From the NCBI RefSeq assembly GCF_030272615.1, contig NC_081413.1, forward strand, positions 606,052,709 to 606,116,708: DNA of 64,000 nt. The letters run 5' to 3'. The DNA is from Cryptomeria japonica (taxonomy: Eukaryota; Streptophyta; Pinopsida; Cupressales; Cupressaceae). The notes beneath the pieces were generated by a model that was not told the origin of the DNA, searched no databases, and saw nothing but the letters and a program-made list of their open reading frames with translations. Of the stretch, positions 45,889 to 57,462 are shown one piece after another (position 1 is the stretch's first letter; every line of letters starts with the position of its first letter). The position numbers and the translations under genes were made by a program.

Positions 45889-47660
45889 CTATAATATCAA
45901 AGCCTTGTTCTTGTTTTGTGAGAACTTCCTTTTCTTGCAATCTTTGGGGAAATAGCGGTAATATCTACTTCTGAGGTATTGCATATGTTGGATTAGAGAT
46001 TTCTTGTTCTTCTTGTACCTTAGTGATAACTGGAGGAGATGGATTAGGAAGTTTGTCTCAGATCGGAGGTGAATATCACTTAGAGATAGAGAATAGGTTG
46101 GGTATTGATTAAGATCTATGGAATAAGCTTGTTGTTGTTGATAATATTTAATATTAGGATTTGGTAGCGGTTGAGTAGGCAACTGCGTTGGCTCGGGTGG
46201 GACAGTAATGGCTGCATGAGGATTTTTTATTGTAGGAGGTTGTGGCTACTAAATAGGTTGTTGATAACCAAAAGGCTGCGCATTCCATGGCTGACTCCCC
46301 CTCCATTGAGAAGTAGGTTGTCAATTCCCTTGAAACTGACTTCCTTGGCTTTGAGGTGGATACCAATTCCCTTGTGGCTTCTTCCACTGTGGCATTTGAT
46401 TACCAAAATGCTTCCCTTGGGCTTGAGAACCATACCAGTTTTGATAATTACCAATATTTTGAGCATAAGGTGGTTGCCATTGATTATTTGGCACATAAGA
46501 ATTTCCACTATAACCAGAAAAAGAAAGTGGATCCGGAGGCATACCTTGTCTTTGGAAATTTGGCCTTCTTTGAGCAACATAGAAGACTTGCTCATCTTAA
46601 CCTTGTATTCGCTTGAAGTCAAGAACTTCCACATTAGCTACCATTTAGCATTGGCAATCTTTCTTTCGTTGTCTACAATGAGGGCAAACTTCTGCAAGTA
46701 ATGCATCAGATTCTTCATGTTTCTTCTTAGTTGCAAGTGTATCCAACTGGGTAGCCATATTATTTATAATGTCCTCCTTAAAGTCCTTCAAAAAATGGCT
46801 AAGTTCAAATCTAGAAACTCCAGTACCAGATGTTGATGATGGTACTCTTGGCTTGAACTGCCTATTCTTCTTAGAAGCAGATCTAGAATACTTCTTAAAA
46901 ATTTGTCCTATTTTAGCCCAAGTGGACTGTGTAATGTCACCTCCTCCCATAAGATCCAAAGAATCAGTGCATTCATCACTAATTCCCTTCAAAATTTTCA
47001 ACTTGAGGGAATCTTCATTGAGAGTAATATGTTTGGACTTTTTGACACTAAACAAGAACCTCTCTAGATAATCTTCAAGACTCTCACCTTCTTTCTATGT
47101 CATTCTAAAGATATCATCCCCATGACGATCAGTGCCTCTACAATAATCTTTGTATTTTGCAAGAAACAAGTGTTTCATCTCATCCCATGAATTTATTGTG
47201 CTACTACCCAAGCTCATAAACCATCTTAAGGGTGACTCCTTCAAGGTGGCAGGAAATATTTTGAGTCTATGGGCATCGGTAGTATAGTCAAAACTCCTAC
47301 AAAGAACATCAAACTCAAACAGAAATGTGTCTGGGTCCTCTGTCACCAATCCATACAATTTAGGGAGGGAAGAAGCTGGAATTTTCTTGAGATTGGCATT
47401 ATCATGCTAATTAGATATGGGGAACTCAAATGTTGGGTCTAGTTGTGGTGGTGGATTATTTCCACCAGGAGGTGGGTTTCCTTGCATTGGACTTATGGGG
47501 GTTGTTACCATATGAAATTATTCTTCTTGAGGTCCAAAGAGGAAATAAAGACTACCTTCTAAGAATTCAGATTCAGGGTGATTCAAATTCTTTGGGTTTT
47601 GATAAAGTTCAACAAAAGGATTTATATTTGAGGAATTATTTTCTGCATGATTAGGATGAC
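45889..47660 (-). pseudogene. gag: E gag polyprotein
   Basis: Retrotransposon-gag domain: PDTFLFEFDVLCRSFDYTTD, then LKESPLRWFMSLGSSTINSW and MKHLFLAKYKDYCR. A stop near 47095 is followed by LEDYLERFLFSVKKSKHI and a Cys/His-poor cluster CPHCRQRKKDCQC at about 46650. A Gln/Pro/Asn-rich tail (46620-45900) contains runs such as NNQWQPPYAQNIGNYQNW. Several stops and a frame change are present. Confidence 0.85.
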
Positions 47661-47803
47661 TGGGTAGAAATCTACGTAGAACATCTCTTCTTCACCTATG
47701 CATGCAGATTAATGAATTTTTTTGAACAATCAGGTATACCAAAAAAACAATTAACTGAAAATTGAAAAGATAATAACCATAACAGGTTCTTAGTTTGACA
47801 CCA

Positions 47804-47821
47804 TCCCCGGCAACAGCGCCA
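47804..47821 (-). promoter_or_regulatory. Primer binding site of E (tRNA-Asp type)
   Basis: On the plus strand TCCCCGGCAACAGCGCCA equals the 3' end of plant tRNA-Asp except for one base, four bases from the 5' LTR. Confidence 0.88.
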
Positions 47822-47825
47822 AAAA

Positions 47826-49104
47826 TGTTCACCCCAACAATAAGAATAAGAACTCTAATTGAACTCTCAATCCGAAGTGTGGACATTCATTTGGTAAAGT
47901 CACTATTTCCATAGCTAGTGTTCATTTGATTGTCAACCCAGGGACGTAGTACTTGAAATGGGTATGCACTATATATGCACTAAGTTCCTGCAATAGCTAT
48001 TTTGCATTACTGCAACAACTAACATTTGTAGAAAAATGTAAACAAGAATGGAAACTATGGAAAGGCTACAGGAAAATTTTTGAATAAGTTCATAAAAGCA
48101 ATGTTGGATAAATTCAATATCGATAAACAGAAATTACTCTGTTCTGGCTTGGTTGCAGTAACAGACAGTGGATCTGTTTCCAGTGGCTGCAGGAACAGTC
48201 AACGCAAGAACTTCTACTACAGCTAAGGAAAGAAAAATAATTTTAACGAACACATAGGATCACTCACCAAGTGGGCCCCCTTGAATGAGTGATACCAGGC
48301 TTCCCGAAAACAACTCTTAACAAATTAGAATAACAGAACTTTATTCATTGCTTTCTGAAAGTGATTACATAGTTTTAATATGAAAAGAAACTCAAGAATG
48401 ACTATCAAAAATCCTCTGCTCTATTATTCTCCCTTCTGTCTAAATAACCCTCATAATAAGAAGAGCTTCTTATTAAAAAGAAATTAAATATAATAGACAA
48501 CACAAATCACGCCCAGAAGAAGAGGTGGATGATTGACTAATAGAAGAGATAACTAGAGTTATGTTGCAGGAAACGTGGATCTAAACCAAACCATAGTCAT
48601 TGCATGTCGTGGTGGTATTTGCAAATTCAATGCCCACTGAAGTTATACATTGGTAGTGTCGCTTGACTACTCCGCTTATGTCGTCCCTTACACTTTCTTA
48701 GCTCTTCTACAATTTGATCTTCAGTTATCTCTTACGTATCCTTCCCTTCATTAGGCACGATAGGAGAATATCAACCGCAGCCTCATTTATTACCTGCACT
48801 ACAAAATAAATAACATACAAGAACATACATATGCATTTTAATTAATCAACACATCTATTAATTCACATATGATATTGCCCTAAATAATTTGCATGGCAAC
48901 AAGAATAAATCACATGGTTGCAGGAATAAATGGCATGGTTGCAGGAATAGACTAGCAAAGGTAAAACATATTTAATAAGTTCAGGCTTAACATATGGAAT
49001 ACATATAGTCAACTTCCAATACATAACTACTACTATGCAAACCAAAAGATAACAAAAAATCAAGAGTTATGAGGATAAAAATATGACAAAGTCTCAACTT
49101 ATCA
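47826..49104 (-). repeat. 5' LTR of E
   Basis: It is 1,279 bp, collinear with 37819-39089 with few differences, and carries the same three 22-bp units at about 48893-48950. Confidence 0.92.
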
Positions 49105-49109
49105 CTAGG
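49105..49109. repeat. Right target duplication of E (CTAGG)
   Basis: It is identical to 37814-37818. Confidence 0.9.
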
Positions 49110-49490
49110 CTTGGCTTATTTAGTATATCCAGTGTTCGTTGCCTTGCTTCTATTATTTTTGTGGCATGCTTATACCCTAACCCTTGATTTTTTGGGTTTT
49201 CTTGAGGTAGAACATGTTCTAATCTTCCTTGTTGATGTAGTCCCAAGCATGTGGTACCATCATAACCATGTTTTTGTAGCATTTTAAAACCATTTCTATA
49301 ATGATCTAAGGGTAAGCGAGCTATTGTCATGTCATCCTCTTCTCTATATAACCAGTGATTAACATCTTTTTCTAGGGATTCTTTTTCTAAGTCTCCCCAT
49401 TTGATGAAAGAGCATAAATCTAAATATTTGTCTATCTCCTTTCCTTTATCTTTTTTCATCACAGTATTCTAAGGTTTTCCAAAAGACCTT
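49110..49490 (-). pseudogene. Z G-patch region
   Basis: It reads MLQKHGYDGTTCLGLHQQGR and PKNQGLGYKHATKII. The Gly-rich, aromatic pattern is a G-patch, an RNA-binding motif commonly found after the protease in Tat-lineage polyproteins and also in betaretroviruses. Upstream residues (LCSFIKWGDLEKESLEKDVN) link to the protease. It is cut by insert E at 49105. Confidence 0.7.
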
Positions 49491-49561
49491 GGAGAAAGAG
49501 ATAATTTTTTGGCATTCAATGTACTAGAGATAGAGTATTCCCCACAACCAACATCTTTGAT

Positions 49562-50038
49562 CTATAAAGAAGATATTGTAGGTGTATCTTCTTGTGCTTT
49601 TTGGATTGTCAATGATTCCATGTGTGTAATAAGCGGTGTTGCTAGGTTATTTGGAACTTGATTGTCTATGCTTGCTCTTAAAGTATTGTAGTGTTGAAAG
49701 AAGTTGGGATCCCCATACATAGTTATTTCTGCTCCATTGACTAGTAATTTGATGCATTGATGAAAAGTAGAAGGCACTGCCTGCATGGCATGTATCCATG
49801 GGCATCCCAATAGCATGTCATATCCCAATTCTTTGTCCAACACTTGGAATTTGATGTTTGTAGTAACTGGTCCAATTTGTACTGGTAATGTGACCAACCC
49901 TTCAGAAGGACATTCCTCATCATCGTAGGCCTTGATGTTGATCTTCTTGGTTAAGTCTATGTGAAAGTGGGAATAACCTAATTCCTTTACCAATTTTAGA
50001 GTATAGATATTGAGTCCTTCCCCTCCATCTATGAGCAC
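49562..50038 (-). pseudogene. pro: Z aspartic protease
   Basis: RRVLIDGGEGLNIYTLKLVK contains the D-G-G variant of the active site, usual in Tat-type proteases where D-G/S-G is followed by S-x-N. A distal LLGCPWIHAMQAVPST matches the conserved Leu-Leu-Gly-Arg-Pro-Trp block, with Cys for Arg. A stop lies just upstream (HNK, stop, IRRV). It follows gag directly, as expected. Confidence 0.8.
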
Positions 50039-50047
50039 TCTTCTTAT

Positions 50048-52474
50048 TCACTTGTTATGAACATAAGCTTCTAGATATAAAGGATCATTGTGCCTGATTA
50101 TATCTGTGGGGATGTCTTTCTCTGTGAAGGCCACCCTAGATGAAGCAGTTATAGTTTCCGCCATTGCTTGTAATACAATTTCATCCATGTCTCTGGATAC
50201 AATTGATTCTTGCAATGCTTTATCTAGATTTGCTCTGTGAGTTGATGAAATTCTCAGTAACTCAAAGAGTGAGATTTGAGCGGGAGGCTTTTTTAGTTGA
50301 TGCACAACATTAAAGTTGCTTGCTTGATGGGGTGCCTGAGGAGGTACTCCATGTAATGTGACTTTGGATCTGTGGATTACCACTGCACAATCTATGTTTC
50401 TAGGGTTGATGGAAATGGTTGCAACCATTACCTCCCCTTTAGTAATTGCATTGATTGTATAATCATATGCAACCTTGGTGTAGTTGGTTGTATTGTCTTG
50501 TCTTTTATTATGCTTCACAAAAGGATCTTTCTATATGATATGTGCTTCATTTTTCAATCCCTTATTTTTATCTATTGTTATATCACCATGATCTATCAGG
50601 CCCTGGATGATATTCTTGAGCTTGTAACAACTAGATGTTTTGTGTCCCTTTGAGCGATGATAATCACAGAAACCATTGTCATTCCACGAGGTTGGTTTGA
50701 ATGGGCCTAGTTCATATGATCTTGCTTTTGGAAAGGTGATCATGTTTGTTTGTATCAGCTTCTTTAGAGCAGCATCAATGGGTTTCCCCAAAGGTGTGAA
50801 ATTTCTTTTTGGTGTCATATTTCTTGGAGGTCTAACTACATTAGATTGGACTACATTGGTAGTGGTTGTAGTCGTTTTATTTCCTTGTGACTGATTCACA
50901 TTTTGGTTTGGTCCTTGTAATGATAGTGTGGGTTAAGATCTATCGACCACTCTTGCATCAACCACACCATCATTTTTAATGTTCTTGTTCCTTGATCAAA
51001 ATTTGGGTTTATCTGCACTTGCATTGTTGGGTGCTCCTGCATCTTTACTATTTTTAATTGTACCTTGTTTTAACAATCCCTTCTCACATTTGAGATCTTT
51101 TTCTTTGATATCCTTGAATGTATCAAAACATTGCATTTACAAAGGATATTTGACTGGTGAAAGGAGATTCTCGTTGAATATGTCCATCTGTTCTACCTCT
51201 GGTATATTGCTTGGATACATTCTATATAATTCCCTCCATCTTTGCAAGAATGTAGCAAAGGTCTCTGTTTCTTTCTTCTTCGTGGTGCACAAACCTATCA
51301 GGCTTACTGGATTACCTATATTATGAGAGAATTTTGAGATAAACAACTCTACTAACTCTCCCCATGAAGTAATTTTAGGAGGTAGATGTGAGAACAATTC
51401 TAGTGTAGGCCCTCCAAGACTCTTGGGAAATAGTCTTAGTAGATATGTGTCTTCGTGTGTCACTTCTATGCAAGATGTGAAAAATTATCTTATATGATCC
51501 CTTGGATTACCCTTTCTTTTGTATTTATCAAACTTAGGTGTCTTGAAGTGTGGAGGAAAGGGTGGCATATATAGAGATCTATCATAGGGATAAGGCCCAA
51601 GATCTTCCATTGTGTAGCTTTTCTTGTCCTTGCTTGCTTGCAAGCTCACCATTTTCTTTTGTAAGTTTTGGACTTGTTGAGCCAAAACTTATGTTTGTGT
51701 CAAGGGTATGCCTGATGCATATATGTTTGCAACATATGGTGAAGTGGTGGTGTATACTGGTGTTGTTGAAAATGTTTGACTTTGCACTATATGAAAACCA
51801 TTACTAGGTGTTGTGAAGTAGGTAAACTGAGGCGTTAGGTTAGTCTGAGTAGACCCAAAGGGATTGGTATGTCCATGTTGTATCCCTTGGCTACTAGTTG
51901 CAAATCCCGTTCATACTGATGTAGTTTCTTGTGGAGTGCCAATCGCTTGTGAGTTGAACATGGGCATTGATTGGAACCTTGTTAAAGTAACCCCTGAAAT
52001 TGGTGTAGAACTTATAGTTGCTTGTATTGTGTTCAACTAAGGCAGGGCCATTTGTGTGCTTGGAGTCACACTTTGTGTAGGAGTTGTTATTGTAGGTGGA
52101 TTAGGCATATGTGATGCATTTAGGTTCAATGTCACTCCTAGTGGCATTATTGTGGAGATGTTGAAATTAGGAGGCAACTTTGCTCCATTTTGAATTAAGA
52201 GAGATAGATACTTGTCTCTATTATTGTTGATAAGGGTATTGATTGACATTAAGACTTGAGGGTCTTGTTGAGTTGTCTCTATTTCCTCTTGTGTTAACCT
52301 TGTTTGTAGTTCCTCTATTGTTGGTAATCTATTGGGATTTGTCAGTATCAAAGCCCTATTTCTTGATTGAGAACTTAAGCTTCCAGGTGTGTTCATGTTC
52401 CAAGTTGGGTTATAGTATGGGTCAATGTTCGGATCCATCTGATTTTTTGCCTTTTTTGATCTTGTTACTATCAT
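50048..52474 (-). pseudogene. gag: Z gag polyprotein, Tat type
   Basis: Met at 52474 (MIVTRSKKAKNQMDPN) starts a Pro/Thr/Asn-rich N-terminus. The capsid domain follows: HFKTPKFDKYKRKGNPRDHIR, then TYLLRLFPKSLGGPTLELFS and WGELVELFISKFSHNIGNP. The nucleocapsid has the Tat-type zinc motif FCDYHRSKGHKTSSCYKLKN (about 50640). A tail with INPRNIDCAVVIHRSKVTLH and LFELLRISSTHRANLDKAL leads into the protease. Stops occur near 52036, 51685, 51484, 51136 and 50530. The pattern is characteristic of the Tat/Ogre gag. Confidence 0.85.
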
Positions 52475-55087
52475 GTGATCTTGACACTCTATGACTTACT
52501 AGGATTTTTTAAATAAAAATGGTAGATTGATATGGATGCAAGACTTATGAATTTAAATATGTGTGCAATCTATGAATGCAGACACCCTACTAAGATTATA
52601 GGTGAGGAACATCTGTCATAAATTTTTTAACAAATTGTCAAAGTTCTTCTTGTTCGATTTGTTCCTTGATTTCTTTTGCTAGCTTTGTATCAAGGCGGAT
52701 AGATTTCCAAATTTTGTATTCTATGACTGCTTCTACTTTTTCATATTGTGGGAGATCAATTCTTACTTTCCAAGCAAGGTTTTCCAAACCATCGATTATC
52801 TCTAATTGATCATTATCTGGTCCAAGATTGGGTTGTTTGAATGGAAAATCACCATCTCCTTTTAGACCCATGCAAAGGATATGTTTTTAAGACTTCTATG
52901 ATGAAAATGATTGAGATGAATGAAGACTATGCAAACTGATTTGGGTACTAAGATGTGTAATGTAAGGACTCTATCCTAAGAGGAGTGTGAATGATGGACT
53001 TTTACTCTCCTAATTTGAATGAAAATGATGGACTTTTACTCTCCTAATTGTGAATATTTATGCATGATGTGGATGAAAAACTTAAACTATGCATTCCCTA
53101 TATGTGTGAGAACCTATGATCACATGAAGCACCATTTTCTTCCATATTATTGAATGTTGGCAAAAATTGTTGAACTTGTTGGATGTAAACACTTGGTTGC
53201 TATTTTGAATTTTTGACTCTTGATTGTTGCATTGAGAAAATTTTGGTTGACGTTGGTATGAAAAGCTTAGTTGTTGTTGTACTTTGAAATATTTGATCAC
53301 GTAGAAAAGACACAACAGACACGTCAAAAAAGAATAATAACATAGAAAGAATACTTGTTTAAGGAACTTTTCAAATCCCCATGAATGTTGGAGTCTTTTT
53401 CAAAACCCCATTTTGTTTTAGTTGTAACTGGTCAATCGATTGCACAACAAGAAGACTCTCTTAAGGTCAAAAGGTCACAAATATTTCTACAACCCACATC
53501 TTGATACTTCATCAGCTCAAACAGCCCTGTCACACCCTAAAGTGCGTTCATTCTTTTTCCTTTGTCCAGAAATTAAACCAAAGAGGATCGCTCATCAATT
53601 GGCTCGTTATCCTGGGAGATATATGATGAGTGTCTTGGGGGCAGATTCTTCCCCACCCTCGCACTGTGATAATAAAGTGTCTGGTTATTGACTCAGATGG
53701 GCTTCTAATTTCTAAGGTGTTTAATCAGGCTTTTGTTCGGGTGGGCATAGATCCAGCAAATTTAATCATCGTTGTGCCATTCCAGCACCCGTTTCTTACA
53801 ATTTTCATTGCAAGCACATTTATTTTATAGTGGTTTAGAACACTTAGCGTTAGCCATTACCACTTTAAGGCATTCCCCTCTCACCGACCTTGTGGGCTTC
53901 TCAAGAGGGCAGACATGCTAAAGGTGTTATCCTATTGCAGAATTGATAGAAAGCATAAAAGAGATGGTTTTGGATTTTTGATCACCCATTGAAGGGGAGA
54001 GCATATACATATCACCTCACAAACACAAAAGACAAGGATTATTTTTAGACCTTCATTGCAAAATTATCTAAGCTAGATGGAAATGTTGCTCCAAGAAGAC
54101 ATGATTTTATTTTTATCCAATATTGCAATGATGAGGAAAGATAAGAAAGCAAACTATTTGTTTGTTCTTTTTAAAAACACCAAAGGAAAGATTTGGCTAA
54201 TCTAAGTCCAACCTCCTGCAAGAAAACATGAGAATGGCTAGCACATGGAGGGCTTTCCAACCTAATCTTTTCTTTGATTACAATTTTGACTTCTTTGTCC
54301 TGTGAATACAGAACATATCAATGACAAATAAATTGAAAAAACTAGAACAATAATACCCTGAACAATTGTGCATCACTTACTGGACAATTGTGAACTAATT
54401 TAACTACAAATGTGAACTCTTATCTAGATAATTGTGAGTTTCTAACAACACAATTGTGAATTTATGTTTACATAAGTACGAATAGAAATATGAACAATTG
54501 CGAATTAATTAAACATAGAATGGAAAAGATAGAAGATAGAAGAGGTAAATCAGTTTGCAAGAAGATCACTCCAGATGACTCGGGCCATTACTTCAATATC
54601 GTCAAAGAAATTGAATTTAGCAAGGATTCTATGCATATTCTTGTGGTATCGAGTTATGGCTTCTTCTTCTTCGATTTCTTGGATCTTCCTTTTTGCCTTC
54701 ACAAGACTCGGATAGGATTTTTGTTGTCTTCTATTCTCTTTTCTTCTTTTGGTACTTGAAATTTTGAATGTCACCCTTCCTACCATTGGGTTAGGAACAT
54801 TTTATGCATAAAATTTTCTTTTTCCAGAATTGCAAGATTTTTCTAGGTTAGCAATGCAATGTCAAAAAAGTAGAAACAATAAGCACAAATAAAATTTTGA
54901 CCTATTCCTACACTTGTGAATAAGAATTAACAATTGTGAATTATAATTACTATAATTATGAACTAATATGATGACAATTGCACATCAAAATGAATAAATG
55001 CTAATTTATGTAACTACAATTGCACATCACAAAATTTTGTTTCATACAAGGCCTACAAAAAAAAAAAAAAAGTATCAGAAGGTTGCT
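52475..55087. other. Z 5' leader, no recognised gene
   Basis: About 2.6 kb between primer site and gag. Plus-strand frames at 53440-53691 and 53630-53830 overlap a stretch (53510-53960) whose base composition is less AT-biased than its surroundings, but no domain is recognised. A 15-A run lies at about 55055. 'acaattgtgaa'-type words are scattered at 54360-54500 and 54910-55030. Long leaders are usual in Tat elements. Confidence 0.4.
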
Positions 55088-55104
55088 TCACGTCGGATTC
55101 ACCA
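55088..55104 (-). promoter_or_regulatory. Candidate primer binding site of Z
   Basis: On the minus strand TGGTGAATCCGACGTGA starts two bases after the LTR end GAGTACA. It begins with TGG as required to pair with a tRNA CCA end; I could not assign the tRNA. Confidence 0.6.
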
Positions 55105-55106
55105 AA

Positions 55107-56235
55107 TGTACTCATGCTTGAATATCATAAATGAAATTATAAATCTGATTAGGGGGTAAAGATGATCAACAATATTTAACTAATCAAGTATAATCAAACA
55201 TAACACAATAGAATGTCAAATACGAAAGAAATGAAAGATTTAAACTAAGTAAAACTCCCTATTCCAAATTTGTGCTTCCATTGTTCTTCTCTGAAATTGT
55301 GTGGGTGGCTCTCTCAAGTATTGCACTAAAATTCCTGTATAAGATGGCAATAACTTTGAAGAGTGTCATCTAGCCTGATTTGTGAAAATGATGGTTTTTA
55401 TATAGATTTTCAACACAAGAGGGGTGAGGATTTGAACTCAAGTCCTAATTGATAGTCAACTGAGACCGATTGATCAATGAACTAGTCATGATTGATTTGT
55501 TAACTCAATAGATTGGTCTGTTAATAGGGTTGATTGGAGAGTGAACTCAATTGATTAACCACTAGACTAAATAGACTAGCTAGCTGACTGAATTGACTGA
55601 TTAGAAGACTAAATTGATTGCAGAGATAAGTGGATTGATTGACTAGTCAGAAAAAGTGATTTGGAGTGAAAAGAGGAGATTGAAGAGTTAACTAAGTTAA
55701 CTAATTAGTCAATTGATTTGATCAATCAGTTATGATTTCAACATGTGTTGTAGGATTTTAGAATTGAATTTGATTTTCATTTTCAATTTGGATTTGAATT
55801 TGGACTTTTGAATGCTGAAATGCAAATAAAAATTAATTGAAATTCAGATTTGGTGAAATGTGAATTTGATGATTTGTAATTAGGTGGAATTATTTGAAAT
55901 TTGAATTTGGGGAATTGGAGGAATAAATTAACTAATTTAAATAATTTAAATGAAATTATTTAAGCATTAGAAATGTTATTAATTAAATAATAAAGATTAT
56001 TTAATTAAGAAAATTCATCGTAATTAATTAAATAAATAATATTTAATTAATATTTGAGATAGGGTTAATTGCTTAATTAATTAAGGAATAGAAATTGAAT
56101 AATTAATAATGTTGAATGATGATGATTGAGTCAGTTTAGAAGAATAATTAGCGTAATTAAATAATTAAAGAATTACTTAATTAATTAGGATGAATAATTA
56201 GTACATGATGAAAAAGACATTTTTCAGTGTCTATA
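55107..56235 (-). repeat. 5' LTR of Z
   Basis: It is 1,129 bp without inserts. It preserves the empty site for solo LTR H at 55910-55930. Confidence 0.9.
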
Positions 56236-56240
56236 AGTTG
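56236..56240. repeat. Right target duplication of Z (AGTTG)
   Basis: It compares with ACTTG at 13903-13907, with one mismatch. D coding sequence continues directly beyond it. Confidence 0.55.
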
Positions 56241-57114
56241 CACTAGGGTATTGCAGATGATTTGGAAGGAATTTAGAAGAAAAACAAGGATTAACAAGCT
56301 TATGATTGGGTAGACTGTGGAAGCGATCAAAGAAACAAAGAAGATCTTGAATTCAGTCCTACTTAGGAACCAATTTGATGTTGTCTCAGAAGAAGCTCAT
56401 GGTGGTGGTGACTCATCTGTTCTAGAAGCTCAAGAATTGCATTCAAAGGTTGACCAGGTTGAGGTGAATGTCCCTTCTACTTCCGAAGAAGGAAAATTGA
56501 ACAAAAGTGGTGTGGAATCCATCAAAGCAGATACAATTGAGGATACTCAGAATCCTCCAGTAGAGTCAGCTAAGACATTTGTGAAGAATGAAGTCCCATC
56601 AAATGAAGAAGAAGAGAAGGTGGCAGAAGTGAAGAAGGAGCCTGTCATGGAAGCAAGAGTCACTGCAGGAGTAGTGAAGGAATTTTTGAAGAAGAATCGG
56701 CAAGAAGTGTTTGATCCAAAATTGGTTCAAGGACCTATCAATTTGGCCACTCTTTCTCCTATTCAGAAGTTGCAGCTAGCATCATTTGCTCAGACCAAAG
56801 CAAGGGAGGAAATGCTAAAATATCATATTGAAGATAGTGAGCTACTCAAGCTTTCATTTGGTGTCTTGGAGAAGTTATGCCTATATTTGTCAAGGACTCA
56901 TCTGATTCTCCCTCCGGCTAGCTAAAGAACCTAATCAATGTTGTAAGTGCTCATTTTGAATCTCTTGAGAAGTCAACAGAGGTTAAGGTCTAAAATCAGT
57001 TTGATGCAAAAAGATTCAATAAGTTGAAGGGAATTATTTTAAATTATAGAGTCTTATTAGACACTTGTGTTAAGAGTATTCAAGATGCCTTATTCGAAGG
57101 AGACAGTGTCTACA
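56241..57114 (+). pseudogene. D second ORF (ORF2), part 1, unknown function
   Basis: A clean 202-codon frame at 56317-56925 starts MEAIKETKKILNSVLLRNQF, passes through an acidic Val/Glu-rich region and ends helical (NLATLSPIQKLQLASFAQTK). A frame change near 56925 leads to VVSAHFESLEKSTEVKV and RFNKLKGIILNYRVLLDTCV. These helices align with B's ORF2 (ISNNFQSLRQ, KRVAIDQIIEIE). The part corresponding to B's N-terminal 330 residues and basic linker is absent. No catalytic motif is visible. It is interrupted by the TRIM at 57115. Confidence 0.68.
57110..57114. repeat. Left target duplication of TRIM (CTACA)
   Basis: It matches CTACG at 57458-57462 at four of five bases. Confidence 0.7.
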
Positions 57115-57252
57115 TGTTCCAAGATAGGGTTTTCATTGCACCAAAAGATTGACCTATCAATGCCCGATACAACCACTAGACTTATAGAATCCACAGGAGG
57201 CTATTAAACCATGTTGTGAATCCCCACAAGGGACGTTGTCCCATTGCCAACA
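57115..57252 (-). repeat. TRIM 3' LTR
   Basis: It is 138 bp, same length and collinear with 57320-57457, with scattered differences. Confidence 0.88.
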
Positions 57253-57319
57253 ATCCCCCTTTTGTGTCACTCATCACGGCCTGCGTGATTTGAACCTATG
57301 ACCAAGCTCTAATACCACT

Positions 57320-57457
57320 TGTTACAAGCTAGGGTTTTCATTACACCAAAAGACCGACCTGTCAATGCTCGATACAACCACTAGACTTATAGAATCCACA
57401 TGAGGTTGTTAAACTATGTTGTGAATCCCCACGAGGGACGTTGGCCCACTGCCAACA
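57320..57457 (-). repeat. TRIM 5' LTR
   Basis: It is 138 bp. On the minus strand it starts TGTTGGCAGTGGGCC. Confidence 0.88.
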
Positions 57458-57462
57458 CTACG
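57458..57462. repeat. Right target duplication of TRIM (CTACG)
   Basis: It pairs with 57110-57114. Confidence 0.7.

Larger units (their letters stand above)
37819..49104 (-). mobile_element. Element E: Athila-like Ty3/gypsy with extra ORF3
   Basis: The LTRs at 37819-39089 (3') and 47826-49104 (5') begin TGATAAGTTGAG and end GGGTGAACA on the minus strand. The primer site matches plant tRNA-Asp at 17 of 18 positions. The order is gag, protease, RT, RNase H, integrase (gypsy order), then a large sense-strand ORF before the 3' LTR. tRNA-Asp priming and an extra ORF after pol are typical of the Athila lineage. Scattered stops and one RT frameshift inactivate it. The LTR pair looks more similar by eye than A's pair, so it is probably a younger insertion. 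Confidence 0.92.
13908..56235 (-). mobile_element. Element Z: non-autonomous Tat-lineage gypsy element with antisense PMD ORF
   Basis: The LTRs at 13908-16486 (3') and 55107-56235 (5') start TATAGACACTG and end GCATGAGTACA on the minus strand. A polypurine tract CAAAGAGGGGCAAA abuts the 3' LTR and a TGG-starting primer site abuts the 5' LTR. Once inserts are removed, Z is about 15 kb. Minus-strand gag, protease and G-patch occupy 49105-52474, and an antisense plant mobile domain frame lies next to the 3' LTR. I see no RT, RNase H or integrase. The gag, G-patch and LTR-start style fit the Tat/Ogre lineage of Ty3/gypsy. It contains inserts B, C, E and solo LTR H. Confidence 0.82.
57115..57457 (-). 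mobile_element. TRIM element, 343 bp
   Basis: It is a miniature LTR element. Two direct repeats of 138 bp each (57115-57252 and 57320-57457) flank a 67-bp interior. On the minus strand each LTR starts TGTTGGCA and ends in TGTAACA or its variant. The primer site TGGTATTAGAGCT follows the 5' LTR (plus-strand 57305-57317), and a polypurine tract AAAAGGGGGAT precedes the 3' LTR (57253-57263). It has no coding capacity. D's ORF2 reads through (GDSVY then ESCLSLSKF) when the insert and one duplication are removed. Confidence 0.9.

Noticed and set aside
46227-46634. Additional overlapping minus-strand frame in E gag
   Set aside because: It is out of frame with the Pro/Gln-rich gag tail, which has the expected composition in the neighbouring frame.
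46171-46701. A 176-codon plus-strand frame
   Set aside because: It lies opposite the Gln/Pro-rich gag tail of E; its Leu/Arg/Trp-rich composition is what the complement of that tail would give.
57115-57457. TRIM first read as a tRNA-derived SINE because of a GGTTCAAATC box-B-like word
   Set aside because: Two 138-bp direct repeats, a primer site and a polypurine tract explain it better, and the word lies just after the primer site.
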